The notes: a model not told the origin generated them from the sequence alone. A DNA stretch of 64,000 nt from Corticimicrobacter populi (GCF_003123725.1 NZ_QETA01000003.1:1-64000); one strand, 5' to 3'. Shown: positions 32,096-41,719, numbered from the stretch's first letter. Numbers and translations are program-made.

Positions 32096-32316
32096 CTATC
32101 CACAGAAAAGCGCGAACGCAGGCGCATGATACAACGCATTCGAAAACCATCAAAACATCAGCCCGAACCTGAACAAAACACCATAACCAATTGAATTTAA
32201 AAAGAATTACTTAAAAACAAGATTTTGCTCATTTTTTCAGCACGCTAGCCTCACACGCCGCCCCCATGCAATTTCACGAAGTTTCACACAGACTTATCCA
32301 CAATTTTTGTGGATAG
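32096..32316. promoter_or_regulatory. Three DnaA-box-like 9-mers in an AT-rich gap
   Basis: The 347-base gap between xseA and the ExbB-like gene holds a perfect DnaA box TTATCCACA (32294-32302), an inverted near-copy at 32308-32316 (CTATCCACA on the minus strand) and a third CTATCCACA at 32096-32104. The first two form an inverted repeat with a five-base spacer. The interval is otherwise AT-rich with no gene seen. It may be a DnaA-responsive promoter or a titration site. It is not oriC: no dnaA or other origin genes are near. Confidence 0.5.
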
Positions 32317-32398
32317 TTTTCCGTCGGTCGGACTTGCCTGTTGGCCGGCGCACCATTACAGTCACGATTATTCCTCGCCCACATTACCGGAGCGCCCG

Positions 32399-33007
32399 TT
32401 GTTCTCACTGATCGTCGCCGCCGGCTGGCCGGTATGGCCCTTGCTTGCCACCTCCATTCTCACGCTTGCGCTGATCATCGAGCGCAGCCTGTCGCTGCGA
32501 CGTACACGCATTCTGCCTGCCGGCCTAGCCGAACAGGCCGCCGACATGCTGCAGCGTCGCCAGACGCATCCGGAAGCACTTTCCCGCCTGCACGACACCT
32601 CCCCCCTGGGCGTGGTGCTGGCAGCCGTGCTGGAGCATCGCACCGATACCCCGGAGCGGCAGCGCCAGTATGTTGAAGATGCCGGCCACGCGGTTGCCTT
32701 TCAGCTTTCACGCTACCTGCCCGCCCTGGCAACGATTGCCGTCGCCGCACCGTTGATGGGCCTGTTCGGCACCGTCATCGGCATGATCGAGATCTTCGGT
32801 GCCTGGACCCCGACCGGCAGCGATCCGACCCAGATGGCGCGCGGCATCTCGGTTGCGCTCTACAATACGGCTTTCGGTATTCTCATTGCCATTCCGGCGC
32901 TGGTCGCTCACCGCTTTTTCCGCTCACGCACGGATATTTATCTCGACGAGATGGAACGCCAGGCCGCCCGACTGAGCACACTGACCCGCGCCAACACCAT
33001 CCAATGA
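32399..33007 (+). CDS. MotA/TolQ/ExbB proton-channel protein
   Basis: A 202-residue inner-membrane protein. I place the start at TTG (32399) because GGAG lies six bases before it and the product then begins MFSLIVAAGWPVWPLL, the normal N-terminus of this family; an upstream GTG at 32309 lies inside the DnaA-box palindrome. Three membrane spans are seen, with the channel segments YLPALATIAVAAPLMGLFGTVIGMIEIF and ARGISVALYNTAFGILIAIPALVAHRFF. It overlaps the ExbD gene by four bases. The pair energises an outer-membrane or periplasmic partner; TonB-linked genes lie elsewhere in the window. Confidence 0.87.
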   Translation: MFSLIVAAGWPVWPLLATSILTLALIIERSLSLRRTRILPAGLAEQAADMLQRRQTHPEALSRLHDTSPLGVVLAAVLEHRTDTPERQRQYVEDAGHAVAFQLSRYLPALATIAVAAPLMGLFGTVIGMIEIFGAWTPTGSDPTQMARGISVALYNTAFGILIAIPALVAHRFFRSRTDIYLDEMERQAARLSTLTRANTIQ

Positions 33008-33417
33008 ATTTTCGCCGTACTTCCTCCAGGGATGAGACGCCTGAAATCAATGTCATTCCATTGATCGACGTTCTGCTCGTCATGCTGATTTTCCTGGCCA
33101 CGAGCACCACCTTCGCGCGCTTCAGCCAACTCGACGTTGCACTGCCCTCGGCCCAGGCCAGCGCCGACAGCACCCGTAACGCCCTGGTCTTCGCCATCAG
33201 CAGCGATGGTCTGTATGCCCTGGATGGCGAACTGCTCTCTGCAAGTGGCCCTGCCGAACTGGTTGCGGCGTTGCAAGCACGTGCAAACGGCCACAGCGAT
33301 GCCATGTTGATTATCCATGCCGATGCCCAGGCACCGCACCAATCCGTGGTGACCGTCATGGAAGCAGCCCGCCAGGCTGGCCTCAGTCGCATTGCCTTTG
33401 CCACCCAGCAACAATGA
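33004..33417 (+). CDS. ExbD/TolR-family protein
   Basis: A 137-residue protein with one N-terminal membrane helix (INVIPLIDVLLVMLIFLATSTTF) that carries the essential Asp, and a periplasmic domain ending GLSRIAFATQQQ. It partners the ExbB-like protein just upstream and overlaps lpxK by four bases, so it is transcribed with lipid A genes. This ExbB-ExbD-lpxK order is widespread in betaproteobacteria. Confidence 0.9.
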   Translation: MNFRRTSSRDETPEINVIPLIDVLLVMLIFLATSTTFARFSQLDVALPSAQASADSTRNALVFAISSDGLYALDGELLSASGPAELVAALQARANGHSDAMLIIHADAQAPHQSVVTVMEAARQAGLSRIAFATQQQ

Positions 33418-34448
33418 AGCTGCACGCCTTTGTACATCGGCACTGGCTGCGTCGCGACTGGCTGGCCTGCCTGCTTTACCCCCTTTCACTGCTCACCGCA
33501 CTGGCAGTCGCCGGCAAACGGCAGGCCTATCGGCATGGCTGGCGCTTCAGCTGGCGCGCACCAGTGCCAGTGATCATCGTGGGCAATCTATATGTGGGCG
33601 GCACCGGCAAAACACCGGTCGTAATCGCGCTGGTCCAGGCACTGCAGGCTCAGGGCTATCATCCAGGGGTCATCAGCCGCGGCTATGGCGTGGAACCTGG
33701 GGCACTGCCCAGGACTGGCCGAGGCGCGCTTGCCCCTGCAGATTTCGGCGATGAGCCCGCTCTCATCAGCCAGAAAACCCATGCGCCGGTCTCGGTACAT
33801 CCGCTGCGGGTACTGGCAGCACGCACCTTGCTGCAGGCTTTTCCCGATACGGACATCATCGTCTCGGACGATGGGCTGCAACACCTGGCCCTGCAACGCG
33901 ACCTGGAGATTGTCGTGCAGGATGAACGCGGCTCGGGCAATGGCTGGCTCCTGCCGGCCGGCCCCTTGCGCGAACCGGCCAGCAGGCTGGCGCAGGTTGA
34001 TGTCGTGATCGACAACCTGCCACCCGGCCAGCAGCCGGCCCATTCCCGTCATGCGGGCAGCGCCCCGCATCGCATCGTCATGCACCTGCAACCTGGCGAC
34101 TTCATTCATGTCCAGGGTGCCGCACGCCGTACGCTGGCAGATCTGGCCACCCAGTCCGCCAGCGCCCGGGTGGCAGCAGTCGCAGGCATCGGCCAGCCAT
34201 CCCGATTTTTCGACACGCTCAGCCGTCACGACATCCGGCTGGCACAGACTGTCGCCCTGCCCGATCATTATCCCTACAGCGAATCCCCTTTCCTGGATAT
34301 CGACGCGGATCTCATTCTTATCACGGCCAAGGATGCGGTCAAATGCCGCCACATCGAGGATCCACGCCTATGGTATCTGGATGTCGACGCTCGGTTCTCG
34401 GATCCTGCGTTTCCTCAAGACCTCCTCCAAAAAATTGTCATACACTAA
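33414..34448 (+). CDS. lpxK: Tetraacyldisaccharide 4'-kinase
   Basis: A 344-residue membrane-associated kinase that phosphorylates the lipid A precursor at the 4' position. An N-terminal membrane helix (about 18-38) is followed by the P-loop VGNLYVGGTGKTPVVIALV. The VISRGYG and DIIVSDDGLQHLALQRDLEIVVQDERG segments are LpxK hallmarks. Length and order are typical. It is in a run of envelope genes with Trm112-like and kdsB. Confidence 0.94.
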   Translation: MKLHAFVHRHWLRRDWLACLLYPLSLLTALAVAGKRQAYRHGWRFSWRAPVPVIIVGNLYVGGTGKTPVVIALVQALQAQGYHPGVISRGYGVEPGALPRTGRGALAPADFGDEPALISQKTHAPVSVHPLRVLAARTLLQAFPDTDIIVSDDGLQHLALQRDLEIVVQDERGSGNGWLLPAGPLREPASRLAQVDVVIDNLPPGQQPAHSRHAGSAPHRIVMHLQPGDFIHVQGAARRTLADLATQSASARVAAVAGIGQPSRFFDTLSRHDIRLAQTVALPDHYPYSESPFLDIDADLILITAKDAVKCRHIEDPRLWYLDVDARFSDPAFPQDLLQKIVIH

Positions 34449-34502
34449 TGCAACCGTCGCCGCGCCTGTTGCGCCGACTGCATTTTCAAGGCAATTCAAA
34501 TT

Positions 34503-34676
34503 ATGGAAGCTCGTCTGCTCGATATCCTGGTCTGTCCTGTCTGCAAAGGCAGGCTCGAGTATGACCGCCAGAAGCAGGAACTGGTTTCGCGGGCGGCCCG
34601 ACTGGCCTACCCGATCCGGGACGGCATCCCTGTCCTGCTCGAAAGCGAGGCCCGCCCGCTGGCGGCCGATGAATGA
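34503..34676 (+). CDS. Trm112-family protein, 57 aa
   Basis: A short frame between lpxK and kdsB encodes [20 protein letters not shown] and 37 further residues. It has the CPVC zinc-knuckle half and the late [12 protein letters not shown] segment of bacterial Trm112/YcaR proteins. In E. coli the same gene sits between lpxK and kdsB. It overlaps kdsB by four bases. The second Cys pair of some Trm112 proteins is missing, as usual in this bacterial group. Its precise role is unknown. Confidence 0.88.
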   Translation: MEARLLDILVCPVCKGRLEYDRQKQELVSRAARLAYPIRDGIPVLLESEARPLAADE

Positions 34677-35443
34677 ACTTTCACATCATCATCCCGGCCC
34701 GGGCCGCCTCCAGCAGGCTGCCTGACAAACCGCTGGCCGACATTGCCGGCCTGCCCATGATCGTGCGCGTGATTCGCCAGGCCGAAAAGGCCGGCGCGCT
34801 CGGCGTATGGGTCGCGACCGACGATGCGCGAATTTTCGATACGGTGCAGCGCCACGGTGGCCAGGCCCTGATGACGCGCAACGACCATCCCAGCGGCACC
34901 GACCGGCTGGCACAGGCCTGCGACCTGCTGGCTCTGGACGACCAGCAGATCATCGTCAATGTGCAAGGCGACGAACCCCAGATCGAACCCGAACTGGTGC
35001 GCCAGGCAGCCCAACTGCTCGCCGACAGCCCCGATGCCGTCATGTCGACCTGCGCCAGTCCGATCCGCCGCGCCGAGGATCTGTTCGACCCCAATATCGT
35101 CAAGGTGGTCTGCGACAACAGCGGCCATGCACTGTATTTCTCGCGTGCGCCGATGCCCTGGGCACGCGATGCCCTGGCCTCTCATCAGACCGGAATGACA
35201 TTGCCTGGATCGCTGGCAGGCTGGCAGCACATCGGCCTGTATGCCTATCGGGCCGGCTTTCTGCGCCGCTACCCCATGCTCGCACGCGGCCATCTCGAAC
35301 AGATCGAATCCCTCGAACAACTGCGCGTACTCGAACACGGTTTCCGCATCGCTGTCCACCAGACGGCGCAGCCGGCCCTGCCCGGCATCGACACCCCGGC
35401 AGATCTGGAACGGATCCGGGGTCATTTCGCCAAGCCGACCTAG
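34673..35443 (+). CDS. kdsB: 3-deoxy-manno-octulosonate cytidylyltransferase
   Basis: A 256-residue enzyme that activates Kdo with CTP before its transfer to lipid A. The nucleotide-binding start [28 protein letters not shown] is intact, and the metal-binding [12 protein letters not shown] and [15 protein letters not shown] segments match the family. Starts in an ATGA overlap with the Trm112-like gene. Confidence 0.95.
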   Translation: MNFHIIIPARAASSRLPDKPLADIAGLPMIVRVIRQAEKAGALGVWVATDDARIFDTVQRHGGQALMTRNDHPSGTDRLAQACDLLALDDQQIIVNVQGDEPQIEPELVRQAAQLLADSPDAVMSTCASPIRRAEDLFDPNIVKVVCDNSGHALYFSRAPMPWARDALASHQTGMTLPGSLAGWQHIGLYAYRAGFLRRYPMLARGHLEQIESLEQLRVLEHGFRIAVHQTAQPALPGIDTPADLERIRGHFAKPT

Positions 35444-35542
35444 GGTAAACGCGCAGTCAGGATCGCCGCATCATTTGCTGCATTGCGGCATAATGCAGCA
35501 GACCAAAATTCATACTTTGTCTCAATCCAATCAGGAGTCATC

Positions 35543-36199
35543 ATGCGTCTTATTCTGCTTGGCCCCCCCGGTGCCGGTAAAGGCACCCAGGCCGCCTTCA
35601 TCACCCAGCACTATGGCATTCCCCAGATTTCCACGGGCGACATGCTGCGCGCTGCCGTCAAGGCCGGCACGCCCCTGGGCATCGAAGCCAAGAAGATCAT
35701 GGATGCAGGTGGCCTGGTGTCCGACGACATCATCATCGGCCTGGTCAAGGATCGCCTGCAACAGCCGGACTGTGCCCAGGGCTACCTGTTCGACGGTTTC
35801 CCCCGCACCATCCCGCAGGCCGATGCGCTCAAGGATGCCAACGTCGGTCTGGATTACGTTGTCGAAATTCAGGTGCCGGGCGAAGACATCATCGACCGCA
35901 TCAGCGGTCGCCGCGTCCACCAGCCCAGCGGCCGCAGCTACCACATCCGTTTCAACCCGCCCAAGTCCGAAGGGCTGGACGACGAAACCGGCGAGCCGCT
36001 GATCCAGCGCGACGACGACAAGGAAGAGACGGTGCGCAACCGCCTGAATGTCTATGAAAACCAGACCCGTCCGCTGGTAGACTACTATTCAACCTGGGCC
36101 GCAGCCGAACCGGCACGCGCCCCTCGCTACCGTACCGTCCAGGGTGTCGGCAGCGTGGATGAAATCCGCGAGCGCATTTTTGCAGCCCTCAAGGACTGA
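35543..36199 (+). CDS. adk: Adenylate kinase
   Basis: A 218-residue enzyme that interconverts ATP, AMP and ADP. The ATG at 35543 follows AGGAGT and gives [16 protein letters not shown] with the P-loop at 7-15. The AMP-binding segments (GDMLR, FDGFPRT) and a full-length LID with [19 protein letters not shown] are present, the LID having no zinc cysteines, as in Gram-negative enzymes. An upstream ATG would add 20 residues not found in the family. Confidence 0.96.
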   Translation: MRLILLGPPGAGKGTQAAFITQHYGIPQISTGDMLRAAVKAGTPLGIEAKKIMDAGGLVSDDIIIGLVKDRLQQPDCAQGYLFDGFPRTIPQADALKDANVGLDYVVEIQVPGEDIIDRISGRRVHQPSGRSYHIRFNPPKSEGLDDETGEPLIQRDDDKEETVRNRLNVYENQTRPLVDYYSTWAAAEPARAPRYRTVQGVGSVDEIRERIFAALKD

Positions 36200-36270
36200 A
36201 TCCAGTCATCTCGGCTCCGCCTGCCAGCAGGCATACGGAGCCGTCCCGTTCCCCCGACAGGAGTGCACCC

Positions 36271-37029
36271 ATGCAGATCGCTGACAAGGTTTTCGTCGTG
36301 ACCGGCGGTGCATCTGGCTTGGGTGCCGGTGCCGTGCGCATGCTGTCCGAGCACGGTGCCCACGTCGTGCTGGCCGACCTGCAGGACGAGGCCGGACGCG
36401 CACTGGCACAGGAGCAGGGACAACATTACGTACATTGCGATGTGACACGCGAAGACGATGCACAGGCTGCCATTGCCGCCGCGCTCGAACTGGGTCCGCT
36501 TGCCGGCCTGATCAATTGTGCCGGCATCGCACCCGCAGCCCGCACCGTTGGCCGCAACGGCCCGCACACGCTGGACATGTTCCAGAAAGTGATCGCCGTC
36601 AATCTGATCGGCACCTTCAACATGATCCGGCTGGCTGCAGCTGCCATGGCACTCAACACCCCGGAAACCACCGGGGAGCGCGGTGTACTGATCAATACCG
36701 CTTCCGTGGCGGCCTACGATGGCCAGATCGGCCAGGCTGCCTATGCCGCCTCCAAGGCCGGCATCGTGGGGCTGACCCTGCCGGTTGCCCGTGACCTGGC
36801 CCGTGACGGCATCCGTTGCATGACCATCGCCCCCGGCATTTTTGCCACCCCCATGATGGCAGGCATGCCACCGGAGGTCCAGGACAGTCTGGCCGCCTCC
36901 ATTCCTTTTCCGCCCCGCCTGGGCCGTCCCGAAGACTATGCCCGGCTGGTGCATCAGATCATTGTCAATGACATGCTGAATGGCGAAACCATCCGTCTCG
37001 ATGGTGCCATCAGGATGCCCCCAAACTAA
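36271..37029 (+). CDS. SDR family dehydrogenase (3-hydroxyacyl-CoA dehydrogenase type-2 like)
   Basis: A 252-residue NAD-dependent short-chain dehydrogenase. It has the [10 protein letters not shown] cofactor loop at 11-20, NCAGIAPAA, the active-site Ser in [10 protein letters not shown], and the catalytic YAASK. The overall pattern, with the [20 protein letters not shown] end, is like 17-beta-HSD type 10 / 3-hydroxyacyl-CoA dehydrogenase enzymes. It could act in fatty-acid or branched-chain degradation. Confidence 0.85.
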   Translation: MQIADKVFVVTGGASGLGAGAVRMLSEHGAHVVLADLQDEAGRALAQEQGQHYVHCDVTREDDAQAAIAAALELGPLAGLINCAGIAPAARTVGRNGPHTLDMFQKVIAVNLIGTFNMIRLAAAAMALNTPETTGERGVLINTASVAAYDGQIGQAAYAASKAGIVGLTLPVARDLARDGIRCMTIAPGIFATPMMAGMPPEVQDSLAASIPFPPRLGRPEDYARLVHQIIVNDMLNGETIRLDGAIRMPPN

Positions 37030-37047
37030 CACCAGCCAGATAACTCG

Positions 37048-38613
37048 ATGGGTCTGTTTCGTTCCGCTGCCACCGTCAGCAGCCTGACCATGGTTTCGCG
37101 CATCACGGGCCTGGTCCGCGATATTCTGATAGCCCGTGCTTTCGGTGCGGGCCCGCTCACGGATGCATTCTGGATCGCATTCCGCATCCCCAACCTGCTG
37201 CGCCGCCTGTTTGCGGAAGGTGCCTTTGCACAGGCATTCGTGCCGATTCTGGGAGCTGCGCGCACCCAGCACAGCGATGAGGCAGTTCGCACGCTGCTGG
37301 ATCGCGTCGCCCTGATCCTGACGCTGGCACTGATGACCGTCACCCTGCTCGGCATCCTGGCCGCACCCTGGGTCGTATCTGCCATGGCGAGCGGTCTGCG
37401 TGCCTCGGGCAACACAGACGGTTTCGAGGCGGCTGTATGGATGACTCGGGCCATGTTCCCCTACATCCTCTGCATGTCTCTGGTGGCCTTTGCCTCGGGG
37501 GTACTCAATACCTGGAAGAAATTTGCCGTACCGGCCTTCACGCCAGTACTGCTCAATCTGTCCATGATCGCCGCCAGCCTGCTGCTGTCGGCACACATAA
37601 ATCCACCCGTCTATGCGCTGGCCATCGGCGTCATGGTCGGTGGTGTGCTTCAGTTGGCTGTCCAGTGGGCGGCCCTGGCCCGGCTGGGTCTGACACCACG
37701 CCTGCTGCGCACTACGCCTCGCGCCGCATGGCAGGACCCCACGGTGCGCCATATCCTGCGCCAGATGCTGCCCGCGATACTGGGTGTCTCGGTCGCCCAG
37801 ATTTCATTGCTGATCAATACCAATATCGCCAGCTGGCTGACGCCAGGCAGCGTGACCTGGCTCTCCTTTGCCGATCGGCTCATGGAGTTTCCCAGTGCCC
37901 TGCTCGGCGTTGCCTTGGGCACCGTGCTGCTGCCTGCCCTGTCACGGGCGCATGCCTCCGGCAACACCAGGGACTACAGCAACCTGCTGGACTGGGGCCT
38001 GCGGCTGGTTCTGCTGCTGGGGCTGCCGGCAATGCTTGGACTGGCCTTGCTGTCGGAAGGCCTGGTTGCCACGCTGTTCCACTATGGAGCCTTCAGCGCT
38101 GCCGATGTGCTCCAGACACGTTACGCCGTCATGGCCTATGGCGCGGGACTGGCCGGTCTGCTGTCCATCAAGATCCTGGCCCCCGGTTTCTATGCCCGCC
38201 AGAATATCCGCACCCCAGTCAAGATCGCCATCATCTGCCTGATCGCCACCCAGTTGCTCAATATCGTACTGGTGCCCCGCCTCGCCCATGCCGGCCTGGC
38301 ACTGGCCATCGGACTGGGAGCCTGTCTCAACGCTACCCTGCTGCTGATCGGGCTGCGCCGTCATGGCAGCTACCAGCCCGCCGCAGGCTGGTTCGGCTTC
38401 ATGTTGCGCCTGCTGCCGGCCCTGCTGGCCATGGGCGCGGTACTCCATTTCCTGAACGCACATATCGACTGGGTCGGCCTGCAACCCCAGCCCTGGCTGC
38501 GCGCAGGACTGCTGTGCTGTGTCATCGGTGCCGCCGCAGCCGTCTATTTCGGCGTGCTGGCCCTGTTCGGACTGCGCCCACGCGATCTCACCCGTGCGAG
38601 ATTCCAACAGTGA
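37048..38613 (+). CDS. murJ: Lipid II flippase MurJ
   Basis: A 521-residue polytopic protein with about 14 membrane spans that flips lipid II for peptidoglycan synthesis. The start MGLFRSAATVSSLTMVSRITGLVRDILIARAFGAG and the RIPNLLRRLFAEGAFAQAFVP segment are MviN/MurJ signatures, with conserved Arg residues. It lies 18 bases after the SDR gene and just before rpsT, a common betaproteobacterial order. Confidence 0.95.
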   Translation: MGLFRSAATVSSLTMVSRITGLVRDILIARAFGAGPLTDAFWIAFRIPNLLRRLFAEGAFAQAFVPILGAARTQHSDEAVRTLLDRVALILTLALMTVTLLGILAAPWVVSAMASGLRASGNTDGFEAAVWMTRAMFPYILCMSLVAFASGVLNTWKKFAVPAFTPVLLNLSMIAASLLLSAHINPPVYALAIGVMVGGVLQLAVQWAALARLGLTPRLLRTTPRAAWQDPTVRHILRQMLPAILGVSVAQISLLINTNIASWLTPGSVTWLSFADRLMEFPSALLGVALGTVLLPALSRAHASGNTRDYSNLLDWGLRLVLLLGLPAMLGLALLSEGLVATLFHYGAFSAADVLQTRYAVMAYGAGLAGLLSIKILAPGFYARQNIRTPVKIAIICLIATQLLNIVLVPRLAHAGLALAIGLGACLNATLLLIGLRRHGSYQPAAGWFGFMLRLLPALLAMGAVLHFLNAHIDWVGLQPQPWLRAGLLCCVIGAAAAVYFGVLALFGLRPRDLTRARFQQ

Positions 38614-38616
38614 CAG

Positions 38617-38644
38617 TTGCGCACCGGGCACAGACTGATATAAT
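38617..38644 (+). promoter_or_regulatory. Promoter of rpsT
   Basis: TTGCGC (38617-38622) and a perfect TATAAT (38639-38644) are separated by 16 bp and lie 78 bases before the rpsT start codon. The leader in between is AT-rich. Confidence 0.7.
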
Positions 38645-38721
38645 CTATAGCTTTGCTAATTACAATATGCGTTGCGCCGCTGGCTCAGCGTGTTTTTCTA
38701 AAGTTCTCAAAGTACACACAC

Positions 38722-38985
38722 ATGGCAAACACCGCACAAGCACGTAAACGCGCCCGTCAATCCGTTGCACGCAACAAGCACAACTCCAGCCTGCGTTCGA
38801 TGCTGCGCACCTCCATCAAGCGCGTGCGCCAAGCCATCGAGACCGGCGACCAGGCACAGGCTGCCGCCGTGTACCAAAAGGCCAGCAGCGTGATCGATCG
38901 CGTGGCCGACAAGAACATCATCCACAAGAACAAGGCCGCTCGCCACAAGAGCCGCCTGGCAGCCGCGATCAAGGCACTGGCCTGA
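38722..38985 (+). CDS. rpsT: 30S ribosomal protein S20
   Basis: An 87-residue basic helical protein of the small subunit, starting [21 protein letters not shown] and containing the [11 protein letters not shown] segment, the two ends that define S20. An ATG 23 codons upstream is not used: it lies in the leader. It has its own promoter and a strong terminator, as expected for a monocistronic r-protein gene. Confidence 0.97.
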   Translation: MANTAQARKRARQSVARNKHNSSLRSMLRTSIKRVRQAIETGDQAQAAAVYQKASSVIDRVADKNIIHKNKAARHKSRLAAAIKALA

Positions 38986-39015
38986 TCCCTGCCCGTCTCT
39001 GACGGATGCTGCACG

Positions 39016-39042
39016 AAGCCCCTCTCCATCAGAGGGGCTTTT
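39016..39042 (+). terminator. Terminator of rpsT
   Basis: The arms AAGCCCCTCT/AGAGGGGCTT (39016-39025 and 39031-39040) enclose a five-base loop and run into TTTT. Confidence 0.92.
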
Positions 39043-39094
39043 GCTATTTGCCTGATCGTGCCACACTTGGGTTTTCAACCCGGACCGCATCATC

Positions 39095-40054
39095 ATGGCA
39101 CCCGCATCAAAACCCCGCATCGTCCAGATCGGGCCGCTCAGCGGCTCACCCGTCGCCCAACCGCTGATCGACGCCCATTTCGAGCCCTTCCGACTCTGGG
39201 AAGAAGCTGATCCCATTGCAGCCCTCCGGCGCGAAGCCGGCAGCATCACGGCCATCGTCACGACAGCCAATTACGGCTGCACACGCCAGATCATCGAAGC
39301 CATGCCGGCACTCAAGGCTATCTGCAGCTGGGGCGTCGGCTATGACTCCATCGATATCGCCGCTGCACGCGAGCATGGCGTACTGGTCAGCAACACGCCC
39401 GACGTACTGACCGATTGCGTGGCCGACACGGCCTGGGGGCTGATGATCGCCGCATCGCGCCGTATTGCCCAAGGTGACCGCTTCGTGCGCGAGGGACACT
39501 GGGGTCAGGTGCATGGCAGCTTTCCCCTGGGCAATCGCGTCAGCGGCAAGAAACTCGGCATCCTGGGGCTGGGTCGCATCGGCGAAGCCATTGCCAGGCG
39601 AGGCCAGGGTTTCGACATGGAAATCCGCTACCACAACCGCCATGCCCGCAACGACGTGCCCTGGGCATACGCCGACAGCCTGACTGCATTGGCAGCCTGG
39701 GCCGACTTCCTGGTGATTGCCACCGTCGGCGGTGCCGGCACACATCACCTGGTCAATGCATCGGTACTTGAGGCGCTCGGCCCGGACGGCATCCTGGTCA
39801 ATATCTCGCGCGGCAGCGTCATCGACGAAACGGCCCTGATCCAGGCCCTGCAACAGGGAAAATTGCGATCCGCCGGCCTTGACGTGTTCGAACATGAGCC
39901 CCAGGTACCTGCCGCGCTGCGATCGCTCGACAACGTGGTGCTGCTGCCGCACATTGCCAGCGCCACTCACGAAACCCGTGCCGCCATGGCCGAACTGGTC
40001 CTGCACAATCTCCAGGCATTCTTCGAGACCGGCAAGGTGCTGACCCCCGTCTGA
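39095..40054 (+). CDS. 2-hydroxyacid dehydrogenase (D-isomer family)
   Basis: A 319-residue NAD(P)-dependent enzyme of the D-2-hydroxyacid group. The cofactor motif GILGLGRIGEAI lies near residue 150, with ISRGSVIDETAL and the catalytic His in LLPHIASATHETR. The family includes glyoxylate/hydroxypyruvate reductases and D-lactate enzymes; the substrate cannot be set from sequence. It ends 13 bases before a perfect palindromic terminator. Confidence 0.9.
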   Translation: MAPASKPRIVQIGPLSGSPVAQPLIDAHFEPFRLWEEADPIAALRREAGSITAIVTTANYGCTRQIIEAMPALKAICSWGVGYDSIDIAAAREHGVLVSNTPDVLTDCVADTAWGLMIAASRRIAQGDRFVREGHWGQVHGSFPLGNRVSGKKLGILGLGRIGEAIARRGQGFDMEIRYHNRHARNDVPWAYADSLTALAAWADFLVIATVGGAGTHHLVNASVLEALGPDGILVNISRGSVIDETALIQALQQGKLRSAGLDVFEHEPQVPAALRSLDNVVLLPHIASATHETRAAMAELVLHNLQAFFETGKVLTPV

Positions 40055-40067
40055 GTCCTGTCAACCC

Positions 40068-40103
40068 AATGAGAAAGGAGCCCGATCGGGCTCCTTTCTC
40101 ATT
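40068..40103. terminator. 36-bp perfect palindrome, two-way terminator
   Basis: All 36 bases are self-complementary, with the GGAGCCCGATCGGGCTCC centre flanked by AATGAGAAA/TTTCTCATT. It lies between convergent genes; the left arm of A and right arm of T serve both strands. It overlaps the last two codons of the DUF3579 gene, including its stop. Confidence 0.85.
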
Positions 40104-40389
40104 CCAGCTCGCCTTCGATGGTCAGGCCATTGTCGCGAGCAAATTCGATCACGAATTTCCAGGCCAGCGGTTCCAGCGCGCGCAGGCGGTGGTCGACCAC
40201 CACACAGTTGACGCCATTGATCACACGCGGCACGGCATAGGGAGAATAGGTCAGATGGCTGCCGGCGGATCCTGCCGGACGGAACTGGGACATGACACCG
40301 GCCAGTCGTTCAGCCCAGTCGCTGGGCCTGAAACGATGCCCCGCCAGTGTCGTACCATGAATGATCAATTGCCGCGCTTGTTCTGTCAT
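40099..40389 (-). CDS. DUF3579 protein, 96 aa
   Basis: A 96-residue soluble protein starting MTEQARQLIIHGTTLAGHRFRPSDWAERL, the conserved start of DUF3579 proteins found mainly in betaproteobacteria. The Tyr/Pro/Val-rich middle YSPYAVPRVINGVNCVVVDHRL is also conserved. Upstream extension of the frame to 40563 is not used. Function is unknown. It is divergent from argD, a frequent neighbour in this group. Confidence 0.85.
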   Translation of the reverse strand: MTEQARQLIIHGTTLAGHRFRPSDWAERLAGVMSQFRPAGSAGSHLTYSPYAVPRVINGVNCVVVDHRLRALEPLAWKFVIEFARDNGLTIEGELE

Positions 40390-40543
40390 AGCCACTCTTT
40401 TGCAGTCGGGCGACGGAAATAACGATAGCTGCGCGAAGAATGCGCAGTTCCTGTGTCGTCCGCGTAGCGAATTGTATATGATTAGAGTTTTCCTGAAAGC
40501 CCGATCAGGCTTTCTTTCAACGTCCTGCCTGGAGCATTGAGGT

Positions 40544-41719
40544 ATGTCATCTCCCCTAGCCAATATCTACGCCCGCCTTCCCATTTCCTTCACCCACGGT
40601 GAAGGAGTCTGGCTCTGGGACGAGCACGGCCGACGATATCTCGACGGCCTGGCTGGGATCGGGGTTTCCTGCCTGGGGCATGCGCACCCGCGCCTGGTAT
40701 CGGCCATCGCTGAACAGGCCGCACGCGTGATCCACACCTCCAACATCTACGAGGTGCCACAACAGACGGCACTGGCGGAACGCATTGCCATGCTGTCGGG
40801 CATGCAGGAGGTCGCGTTCTGCAACAGCGGCTCCGAAGCCAACGAGATCGCCATCAAGCTGGCCCGTCTCTACGGTCACCAGAACGGCAACGAGCACGCC
40901 CACATCATCACGCTGGACTCGGCCTGGCATGGCCGCACGCTGGCGACCCTGGCCGCTACCAGCAGCACCAAGGCCAGCAAGGGCTTCACGCCCCTGCCCA
41001 CCGGCTTCATCCACGTACCGCAGAACGACCTGCAGGCCATTGTCGATGCGGCGGCAGCAGAGCCCCGCGTCAACGCCATCCTGCTTGAGGTTCTGCAGGG
41101 CGAAGGCGGTATCCGCGAAAGCCATCTCGACTACCTGCGTGCCGTGCGCAAGCTCTGCGACGAGCGCGGCTGGCTGCTGATGATCGACGAAGTCCAGTCC
41201 GGTGTCGGCCGTACCGGCAAGTGGTTTGCCCACCAGTGGGCCGAGATCCGCCCTGATGTCATGACGCTGGCCAAGGGCCTGGCCGGTGGCGTGCCCATCG
41301 GTGCAGTCGTGCTGGCAGGCAAGGCCGCAGGCGTATTCGGCCCGGGCAACCACGGCAGTACCTTCGGCGGCAACCCGCTGGTCTGTGCCGCTGGTCTGGC
41401 CGTACTATCAGCCCTGGAGGAAGAGCAACTGCTCGACAACGCCGCCCAGGTTGGTTCCTACCTCAAGGAAGCACTGGAGCAGGCACTGGCCGGTATGGAC
41501 GGCGTCGTCGAGGTCCGAGGGCGTGGCCTGATGCTGGGCATCGAACTGGATCGCCCCTGCGGTATTCTGGTCGCCAAGGCAGCCGAGGCCGGCCTGCTGA
41601 TCAACGTCACTCGCGACAAGGTCGTGCGCCTGCTGCCTCCGCTCATCCTGAAGCGCGAGGAAGCCGACCACATCGTTGCCACCCTGGTGCCGCTGATCAA
41701 GGACTTTCTCGCCGCCTGA
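40544..41719 (+). CDS. argD: Acetylornithine/aspartate aminotransferase family protein
   Basis: A 391-residue PLP enzyme that makes N-acetylornithine from the semialdehyde in arginine synthesis. Family segments are FCNSGSEANEIAIKLAR, AWHGRT, MIDEVQSGVGRTGKWFA and the PLP Lys in TLAKGLAGGVPIGAV. GAGGT precedes the ATG. It stands directly before argF and argG, which supports the ArgD name over other class-III aminotransferases. Confidence 0.92.
   Translation: MSSPLANIYARLPISFTHGEGVWLWDEHGRRYLDGLAGIGVSCLGHAHPRLVSAIAEQAARVIHTSNIYEVPQQTALAERIAMLSGMQEVAFCNSGSEANEIAIKLARLYGHQNGNEHAHIITLDSAWHGRTLATLAATSSTKASKGFTPLPTGFIHVPQNDLQAIVDAAAAEPRVNAILLEVLQGEGGIRESHLDYLRAVRKLCDERGWLLMIDEVQSGVGRTGKWFAHQWAEIRPDVMTLAKGLAGGVPIGAVVLAGKAAGVFGPGNHGSTFGGNPLVCAAGLAVLSALEEEQLLDNAAQVGSYLKEALEQALAGMDGVVEVRGRGLMLGIELDRPCGILVAKAAEAGLLINVTRDKVVRLLPPLILKREEADHIVATLVPLIKDFLAA

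Noticed and set aside
32294..32316. Chromosomal origin at the DnaA boxes.
   Set aside because: No dnaA, dnaN, gyrB or parAB genes nearby and only three boxes.
36127..37752. A 541-codon minus-strand frame.
   Set aside because: It lies opposite the SDR and murJ genes and has no domain features.
40495..40514. Attenuator before argD (GAAAGCC/GGCTTTC hairpin).
   Set aside because: The stem is short, with no leader peptide or alternative pairing seen, so it may be chance.
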